Part shown: one piece after another, positions 56,389 through 64,000 of the stretch | How the letters are laid out: each line of letters starts with the position of its first letter | Numbering within the stretch: the first letter of the stretch is position 1 | Source of the DNA: Phallusia mammillata | Lineage: Eukaryota; Chordata; Ascidiacea; Phlebobranchia; Ascidiidae | Direction: 5' to 3' | DNA: 64,000 nt | NCBI GenBank assembly: GCA_003260075.1 | Contig: QLIY01000528.1 | Location: 1 to 64,000, forward strand | Made by a program: the position numbers and the translations under genes | Notes under the pieces: model-generated | Seen by the model: only the letters and a program-made list of their open reading frames with translations | What the model was told of the DNA's origin: nothing | Database searches by the model: none

Positions 56389-59300
56389 CTATTCCACTTC
56401 ATTCAAAGAAAACACAGTCCAGTACACATTAGTGTCATCGTCTTTCGATTTGGAATGCTTGATGAACAAAGTTGGAAATCGCTTTAACAGTGTGCAAACT
56501 TTCTCCATGGTGATCTGAATGAGAAAAGAATTTGTAACTTTTGGAAACCAACAGTTTGATTATACTTACATTAATGTCACATTCACAAAGGTATTCAAAA
56601 ATCATTTTTTCTGCTGCACCATTTGGATGAATTCGCAAAAAGTTTGCCACCATACCTAACCAATAACATTGCCGTTACCTTTTGGTTAGCTTTTAGCTTT
56701 CTCATAGCCTTTGGTTATCCTGAATACAGCAACAAATGTTCTTTAACAAAGAAATTTCCAAAGTGGCAACTTACAAGCTAATTTAACATCTTTTTCTTCA
56801 ATTACTTTTTCCTTTTGCTTCTTCATTTTTGTAGCATCTGTTGGAGCAAGTTTGAAACTAGATTTCATTTATTGGCAAAATCATCAATTTAAATGTGATT
56901 TTGAGATGATACAAACCAGAAACAAGAAAAGTCAGTCCAAACTAAAATCATCATGCAAATCCAATGGTGGAAATTTTGGATTACCCCATTTTAATGAAAA
57001 CCGTTCCTATATTATGCAGATACTTTACAGAAGGAAGATAAACAAACATATATCGGTTGGCTTGTGTCATGGATAAAAAAGTTATGAATTGATGTTATGT
57101 TGATCACCTTTTTTGTCTTCTGCTTGTTTAAGAGCTTCAATTTCCTCTTGGTATGTTTGTATTGTTGTATCTTTCATTTGCATTTTCGACACCAACTCCC
57201 ACACTTGCTGAAATAGGATACTGGTATTAACATAAATTTTGCCTAAAATTGTTTGTTATGAAATGGCTTTTGAGAGTTTGGTCAGGTCTTTGGGAAATTT
57301 GAGAATTAGTTCTATAGCTGGCACGACCAACCTGTCTCATATGCTGCAAGTTTTCTTCCAAGTTGGAAATTTTGAATTCTTTGTATTGTTCAGTTTCATT
57401 TACATCTGTTTGCTGATCTTTATTTTCGGTTTTTATCCTTTTTACATGTGAAAAACCTAAAACATACATCTTCAGTAAGATTTAATCAGTTTTTGGAGTA
57501 TTGCAAGATTTCAATTGACCAGCAACAACGGCATTTTTGGAATCTTGCTTCTCTTGATCAACAATATCCATTTCGGTTGATTGTCGCTTCATTCCAAACC
57601 ATGGTTTTGGTGCTGGTAGATTCTCCTGCATGACATAATATAATTCGGGTTTAATATTCGACCAATTATGTACATTTTACAGATTTGAGAGAAAATAACT
57701 CCTGTTGAAAAGACTGAATAGTAGACATCAGAAACCTTCAACAATGTCTCCTTTACAAACCTTTCATGTTGAAATTGCTTTCCTTTTGTGGACCTACCTT
57801 GTAACTAACCAAAGCAAAGGCTTTGGTTCATATGCTTGCAATGGTTCTTGTTTTTTTTTCATATCAAATTTTAGGCCTTTTTGTTAAAAAATGTTTCTAA
57901 ATCACAATGGCCACAAAACCAAAATGGATCCTGCGATAATGTTTACTCAACAGTTATTAACCCATTCCAATGCTTTGCTATCCAGATGGCAAAATCACTT
58001 TCAACTTCCAAATACTAAAGCAACACGATTGAGTGTGGTACTTGTACACATTTGGAAACTTGTATTTCCTGTTCTTCCAAGAGAAAAAAAATTGTGTGGT
58101 AGCTTACAAAACCTCATGCTGGACATGCAATTCCCAGTCTGTACATACTTACCATACAGTTTTAACGATAGTAATGGTAAAAGATAAGAAAGATTGGAAT
58201 GGAATCTGAAGAAACTTTACCTTGGCAGTATTTAGCCAACCATCTATGGATTTTCGTTGGGCTCTTGTAAATCTGTCCCAGCACTTCTGTTTTTTGGCAT
58301 CTTCATACAATTTGACAAGGTGGTCAACTGCAGAAGAGTAATGGAAAAATTGCACTTTCTATCATAAAGACCTTCTTACTGTCTGGATTGTTGCTACAAC
58401 TTACAGATGTACATGCCTTGTACATACAAGTCCACCAAGGCATTGGTGAGAGCAAAAGTAAAAATTATGACTTATTGACTGATTTTGTTTTAGTTTGTGA
58501 AAATTATAAAGACTACAACAACACTTAAACTTACACATTTTTTCAAGTTCTCCAGTCCTTTTCTTAAATCTGTTTTTAATTTCATCAAATTCTGATTTCA
58601 ACATCGTTTTTTCATCATCCAAGCGTTTGACCTGAGAAATAAGCAACATAAATATTAAATACATATAAACCACAGTTTTTCACCTCTTTTTACCTGGGCA
58701 TGTGTAACTTGCAAAAGGTTATAAAATGTGTCAGATTTCTGTCTTTCCATTGCCCCAGAGTTTAACCAATAACGTAGTATGACCACACTTTCTTCAAACT
58801 TCTCATCACCTGCACCAAAAACACAATAATGTTAATTAGAAAAAAACTTTTAAAAAGCTGCCTTACTTTTAAGATTTTGTTGGACTTTGTCGGCTTCCCG
58901 CACATTATACCCTGGTACTGATGAAATTGGACAACTATCAAGATGGAGTTTCTTGGCAATGACCTGCCTTGCTTCATATTCTTCCCAGTCTCCATGTGAC
59001 TCAGAATAATCAACAGTTAATCGGAACTTAAATGGGGTTCCCCGATCTTGCTTAATTAGCATACTATATCCTATAATTAAAAAATTGTTTATTCTGACAA
59101 AATAATGCGGTGCAAAAATTTAGGTAGGCTTACCATGGACTGACAGTGCCATTTCTACACTTTCAGTTTTTTCAAATCGAATGTGACAAAACCCTCTGTT
59201 GTTAGACCTTATGCTGTCTATTTTCCCTCCGTTAGTGGTAAAGACTTCATGCAAAATGCTTTCGACTGTACAGTGACATATGAAACATAGTAACAGTAAG

Positions 59301-60180
59301 AATGTGAGTTTTATCAGAAAATCATACATTTGTAACCTACCTCTATGTAAAGAATGTCTTAAAGGATCTGGAAATCCCCCTACATAAATAGTTTTGCAAC
59401 CAATAGGCTTTTTTTTCGCCCTCTCTCCATAAGGTCGATCTACAAACCAAATTCAATTGGCGAGTAAATACAAACACTTCAGGTAAAACCTTATTATTTA
59501 TAAAGTAACACCACTTGAGGGGAAGTGGTCTACTACAAGTATTTGACAATTTAATTTACATATTCTTTCATACTAGGATACAAGGTTTAAAATTTGCAAA
59601 TTAAACCTTATTGACTGCAATCAGTGAAGTTTACATTTTGCGAAATACATTACCAATGCCTTCTTGTGGGGGATACAAAATGCAATCTGTGAAATACAGA
59701 GCGGCCTCATCATTAACATCATCAATATCATTTTGTGTTCTTGAATGCCCTTCATTCCAGCTAGAATGGTGATCAGCATCTTCATGCTTTCTTTCCTAGA
59801 TTTTTTTTCACAGGTAAAGAAAAGTATATGTTCAAACACAGTTGTACTACAGTATATAATATCCACACTCGAAAGGGTGATTTTTTTCATAGCTTTTCCA
59901 AATAACAGGTATCAACAAACAAAATTATGACTGCCAGGTCCAAAGTTAAAAATGTTCCAAAAATCACAAAAAAATGCGAGGAACTATTTTAGATCTTACG
60001 CAGGAAAATACAATGAGAATTGGAAATGACATACATAATTTAATTGATAAATAACATATACATGAACTAGAATTTAATTACAGATGATGAGGAATGGATT
60101 CTGGATGAATAGTTATTATATCTCTCATATGTGTTGCCTCTTGAGCTCTCCCGAGAGCGTGATCGTGAATAATGATCCAT
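56389..60180 (-). CDS. ENOX1/2-like RRM protein (ecto-NOX disulfide-thiol exchanger family)
   Basis: Vertebrate ENOX proteins are described as cell-surface hydroquinone oxidases and disulfide-thiol exchangers that carry an RRM. Exons: 60180-60082, 59795-59654, 59439-59341, 59265-59134, 59070-58867, 58809-58694, 58631-58535, 58327-58221, 57625-57520, 57456-57332, 57207-57108, 56837-56775, 56655-56570, 56514-56389, 533 residues, all phases agree. The RRM is at about 92-175 (CKTIYVGGFP; RGFCHIRF at 137-144). The conserved block after it is VDYSESHGDWEEYEARQ, then a helical region (KLYEDAKKQKCWDRFTRAQR), a coiled coil, and a C-terminal domain (VANFLRIHPNGA, CTLLKRFPTLF). The first 33 residues are Arg/Ser-rich. 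No signal peptide. A MITE ends 82 bp upstream of the ATG. Confidence 0.85.
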
Positions 60181-61740
60181 TTGCGCCAATTTACAATATA
60201 TACAGTTTTAACTTAGCAAAAAATTTCTGTCAATAAAAAAATATCTTTAAGTTATTTTATTCGGACCACTCTAAAATACGCAATCTACGCAAGCTATACG
60301 CAATCTACTAACAAAAACTAAATAAGATGTTGACGGTTAGGGCTATTAGGGTCAGGGTGACGGTTTGTGATACAATTAACTTTATAATTTAATTTCAGAT
60401 GCGTTTCAGGTCTAATTTTCTCTACAAGTGTTAACATGCGGTACCATACAGTGTTTAGTACCACTCTCAACACATATGAGAATATTAAGCCCAAACTGGA
60501 CATCTAAAACTAAATTATAGTGTTAATTTTATTATAAACCCTCACCCAGACCCTAAAAGCCCTAACCGTCAACATTTTTTTAAAGGTTGCATACGTTTTA
60601 TAAGCAGATTGCGTAGATTGCGTATTTTAGAGGAGCCCATTTTATTCTCCATTCCCCCAAAATATTTTATCAGCAAGCAGTGCAGTAGTGCACTGCAGGG
60701 CGCAGGCATACAAGGTTAGGAAACTTAATTTTTCTCTTTCTAAAAAGTATAAGGGTCCGAGAGATATTTTACTACTTATTGCAAAAACCAAAATTGGAAC
60801 CATGCCATAATAATTAAAATGTTCAAAAGGCACATGCACAACATATATAGCAGAAGCAGTGCAAATGAAACGATCCAAATACACTCAAAAAACTGCTGTT
60901 TAGATTTAGCAGTCCACTCCATGCCCCATTATGCACCAATTTTTGCGCTTCACTCTCTTGCGCTTAATAAAGTTTTGAATTCTTCTCTTTTTTAATGCAA
61001 AAATGTTTTCTTTCGCCAAACAAAATAACCTCAACTCAACTTGCACATTATTTCACAACAAACCAACTTTACACGCTGCAAATTTTACTTTCATCCGTAG
61101 CATTGCAGACCAAAACAACACAAACATCATCCGGACCAAAGTCTCTCTGATTTTGATCCGGACAATGTGACTTGCAGTTGATTGTCTTTGCTGCATAATT
61201 AGTGAATTAAATTAAAAAGCGATAATCCAAATTATCATTTTACTAAACAGCTATGTTTACATAAATCGTGGTTAAAAGCAAAGTGAGCAAACCACCAATG
61301 ATCAATCTTCAAAAAACGATTTTACGCAAAGCAAATTAACAAGCGAGACACCAAGTGCCGAAGGCAACAAACTTTTGGTTTTGTTTAATTGTTTCGAGCA
61401 CTTTGTAAAAGGAAGTCGGTGTTCGCCGTGTAATTGAAGTAAATAAACGGTTTTTAATGTATGGTAACGGTGTTCTAAAAACGTCCGCCCATTTGGTTAG
61501 CAACTATGTGCGATATGGTCAGTTATGCACTTTTTTTCTTGTATAAGTCATAAATTGTCAATTGTGTTGTGTATTCCGCACATAAAACTCTGCGAAAATT
61601 TGCAAAACACCGCAATAGTGACACATGATCAAGAAACAGATGCGAAAACGTCTTGGTTGAAAATACAGAAACGAAAAATATAATCAAAGGCATAAATAGC
61701 GCATTATATTCCTTTTTACAGAACTCACTGCTGAATTAAA
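60181..61740. promoter_or_regulatory. Divergent ENOX/Ikaros upstream region
   Basis: Head-to-head gap of 1.56 kb. The MITE 60262-60638 occupies the ENOX-proximal part. TTATATTCCTTTTTACAG ending at 61721 is a strong splice (or trans-splice) acceptor 20 nt before the Ikaros-like ATG. No matching upstream exon was identified. Confidence 0.5.
60262..60638. mobile_element. MITE, 377 bp, perfect 8-bp TSD
   Basis: The left end CGGACCACTCTAAAATACGC and the inverse of the right end share CTCTAAAATACGCAATCTACGCAA. Further in, ATGTTGACGGTTAGGGC is again inverted. The flanks 60254-60261 and 60639-60646 are both ATTTTATT. Non-coding. Confidence 0.93.
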
Positions 61741-62907
61741 ATGACGGAGCCAAGTCGGGACATACAGATTACTTCTATACAAAGTGCTGTCAGTAGTGAT
61801 GATGGTGAAATCAAAAGACTTTATCAATGTTTAAAATGTTCTTTTTCCTCATATTATCCTGGAAATTTGAGGGTTCACATGAGGCGACATACTGGTGAAA
61901 AACCTTTTCACTGTGAGTTTTGTGGCCGGGCATTTAGTGACAAAAGCAATTTAAACAGCCACAGAAAACGAAAGCACTCTGCCCCTTCCCGCTTATCATT
62001 GCTCAAAGGTACAATACAGCGCATGCCAATCCATAGAATATACAATGGACGGGTAAATGGCACTGGAAAAATTAATTCAGCCAAACTTCTGCCACGAAGA
62101 GGTGGAGTTGTATCCTCCAGCAACACTGCCAATGAATTACCAATATCTTCAAGCAACTGGAAACAAGTACAAAGTACTTTTGTCGCTGCACCAGGAATGC
62201 AACCAAAACAGAACACGACTTGTAAGTTTTCCCATGGAACTGTCTTCCCAACAACTGAAAATCACAAAAGAATGGACAAAGCTACATATGAAAGTGTAGA
62301 GCAGCCTTTGCAAAGGCGCTCAATTGACAATATACAAACAATAGATGATCTAACAAATTTGCAAGCAACAACATCTGATTCAGTGGATGAGCAGGATGCT
62401 TTTTTGGAAATGCCAATTATTCATCACAGTAACAAATCTCATCATAATGACATGTCTCTTGCAACATCTACATCTTTTACAGTGTCCAGCAATCCTCAGC
62501 ATATACCATTGTATCAGAGCAGCAAAGACCGAAATCGAGTCATCCCTGTTCCAACAATGTCTTCACAGTCTCTAACACCTGTTTCACCGCCCCAGTATCG
62601 ATCTGCAAGAACAAACTCAGCATCATCTGATGATCAGAGTTCAGGCAGCTTTGCACATTCATCATCAGTCCTATCTATTTCCAAAGAAACTTCTTTTCAA
62701 GATGGTATTGTAACAACTAACCAAGACATCAAAGAATTTGATTGCAATCATTGTTTGATATCATTTCAAGACTATGTTATGTTTACTGTTCATATGGGGT
62801 GCCATGGCTTTGATAATCCCTTCAGATGTAATGTATGTGGCACAGACTGTAAAGATAAACTTACATTTGCCTGTCATTTTGCACGTGGTCAGCATGAAAC
62901 CCACTAA
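61741..62907 (+). CDS. Ikaros-family C2H2 zinc finger protein
   Basis: A DNA-binding transcription factor of the Ikaros group, 388 residues in one uninterrupted exon. There are two N-terminal C2H2 fingers (C30,C33,H46,H50 and C58,C61,H74,H79) joined by a canonical HTGEKPF linker. The middle is long, Ser/Thr/Gln-rich and not conserved. Two C-terminal fingers follow (C335,C338,H351,H355 and C363,C366,H379,H385). Their HMGCHGF-NPFRCNVCG pattern is the Ikaros dimerisation module. Vertebrate Ikaros has four N-terminal fingers and Pegasus (IKZF5) three; two is few. The protein stops directly after the last finger. The acceptor at 61721 shows at least one 5' exon or a spliced leader. AATAAA is at 63500-63505. 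Confidence 0.9.
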   Translation: MTEPSRDIQITSIQSAVSSDDGEIKRLYQCLKCSFSSYYPGNLRVHMRRHTGEKPFHCEFCGRAFSDKSNLNSHRKRKHSAPSRLSLLKGTIQRMPIHRIYNGRVNGTGKINSAKLLPRRGGVVSSSNTANELPISSSNWKQVQSTFVAAPGMQPKQNTTCKFSHGTVFPTTENHKRMDKATYESVEQPLQRRSIDNIQTIDDLTNLQATTSDSVDEQDAFLEMPIIHHSNKSHHNDMSLATSTSFTVSSNPQHIPLYQSSKDRNRVIPVPTMSSQSLTPVSPPQYRSARTNSASSDDQSSGSFAHSSSVLSISKETSFQDGIVTTNQDIKEFDCNHCLISFQDYVMFTVHMGCHGFDNPFRCNVCGTDCKDKLTFACHFARGQHETH

Positions 62908-64000
62908 CTTTAAACATATTTTATTATGCTTGCACACTATATTTTATATTTTTTGTTATAATTTTCTGTTTCAAGTCTTCAATATGTGTACATGTTTCAA
63001 GTCTTCAATATGTGTACATCTCACATCAAGTAGATTGTGGTATGTTGTTAGTACTTTCGATCAGGAATCCTAATCAACAAGTTTATTGACTTGTAGGCTG
63101 GTACAAAAAGTTTGTACAATAATAACACCTGTCACTTATATCTGAGTGTATGATCATGTGTGCGAATTGCTGCTGTATATATATTTGCGACAACACAAAG
63201 ATTGTTATTGCATTTCTATTCTATAAGTTCATCATTATTATTGTGTTAAATAACATTGCAGTGATACTTTACAAGGAGACTGTTTTGTTAAATAATGTTG
63301 TTGTAATGCTTTGTATTCTGTAAGTTCTTGCCATATTGTTAAGTTTAACTGTGTTTTGGCACTGCCCTGTTTTTTTCTACTTCAAGTGTACTTCCTGCAG
63401 CGATGGTTAAATATGCATGTTTATTTACAGCAAGTTTTTTTTCTATGGTCAAAAGCTTTTAGTTATACTACCAGATTGAACCTGCATACACAAAGAGGGA
63501 ATAAAAGCATTGTTATTTATAAATATTTTAAAGTGTTGTTTTTTATTCTTGGTGATTAATGACACATTTTTGGAGTCTTGCTGCCAGCATCTTTGCAATT
63601 CAGTTATTGATTTGGTGCTTTGAATTCCACTTAAATTTGGTTCAACCTACAGAAAACGTGCGAGTGTTTGAGGTTGGATTACAACGCAAAACCGTGTAAG
63701 AACATGGTGGTTGTGTTTTACTTACACAACCTATGCGCGTGCTGCCATGGGCTCAGGCACGTAGGTTTCAAGATGGGGCACTTTCCCCCTTGGAATTTCA
63801 AAACCTAAAAGTTAAAATATTTCAAAAAAAAAAAAGTTAAAATATTTCGTCGAAAAGCCTGGTGAATAAAAACGTACTATCCCCCAAGATGCAAAGCCAA
63901 AATTATCTGCTATGCGTGTAGCCACAGGACTCCGCTGATGGAGGAATGCATACAGCCGCGCAGATGTGTATCAAAATACATACATTCGTTGTATTGATAA
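62908..64000. other. 3' untranslated region and downstream flank of Ikaros-like gene
   Basis: Contains a 27-bp tandem duplication at about 62965-63020 (TTTCAAGTCTTCAATATGTG twice) and an AATAAA at 63500-63505. From about 63600 to the end no gene could be recognised; a neighbouring gene may begin outside the window. Confidence 0.5.

Noticed and set aside
56435-56653. ENOX C-terminus read through the last intron (HHGESLH frame)
   Set aside because: A GTAAGT donor at 56570 and an acceptor before 56514 join a different frame that matches the ENOX C-terminal domain better.
57891-58187. 98-codon plus-strand frame
   Set aside because: It lies in an ENOX-like intron. No homology and no start or splice context; flanking exons on the other strand already account for the gene.
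58401-58450. Extra ENOX exon (NALVDLYVQG-like reading)
   Set aside because: No acceptor AG at the right place; the exons on either side already join in phase without it.

Overview
This is a eukaryotic, intron-rich, AT-leaning nuclear segment with an animal and probably chordate gene set. Short introns with GT...TTTTAG-type junctions, close gene spacing and several start codons lying a few bases after a polypyrimidine-AG (possible spliced-leader acceptors) point to a tunicate such as Ciona. That assignment is inference; no search was run. Nothing bacterial, viral or CRISPR-like is present.

Ten protein-coding genes can be read, and most exon models were checked junction by junction for reading phase. 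In order: a SKI/SnoN proto-oncogene homologue (minus, 3.0-12.6 kb, 13 coding exons, one 4.8-kb intron); TTC21B/IFT139, the retrograde intraflagellar-transport TPR protein (minus, 13.8-35.8 kb, 31 coding exons, 1328 codons); an intronless RCAN/calcipressin (minus, 36.4-37.0 kb); RPAP3/spaghetti-like HSP90 co-chaperone (plus, 38.3-41.7 kb, 10 exons); a Gfo/Idh/MocA inositol-2-dehydrogenase-like oxidoreductase (plus, 43.3-45.2 kb, 9 exons); an intronless coiled-coil protein resembling C10orf67 (minus, 45.6-47.2 kb); SPCS1, signal peptidase subunit (plus, 51.3-52.5 kb, 4 exons); ACTR8/Arp8 of the INO80 complex (minus, 52.6-56.1 kb, 12 exons); an ENOX1/2-like RRM protein (minus, 56.4-60.2 kb, 14 exons); and an Ikaros-family zinc finger (plus, 61.7-62.9 kb, intronless CDS).

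The genes do not form a pathway. They are unrelated housekeeping, ciliary and signalling genes packed head-to-head (RCAN/RPAP3, coiled-coil/SPCS1, ENOX/Ikaros) or tail-to-tail (inositol dehydrogenase/coiled-coil, SPCS1/ACTR8). Introns and intergenic gaps carry many small non-autonomous DNA transposons. Several have target-site duplications (TSDs) readable base by base, including one element nested in another and a foldback element made of 20-bp repeats in the RCAN/RPAP3 promoter gap. There are also paired tRNA-like repeats and a dispersed inverted-repeat family.

Two places look like assembly or allele problems. A C12 homopolymer shifts the frame of the large SKI exon, and a 177-bp exact duplication abuts a single N inside TTC21B. 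I found no convincing new multi-gene system. The most unusual items are the foldback element, the nested transposon at a telomere-like motif, and the homopolymer frameshift.
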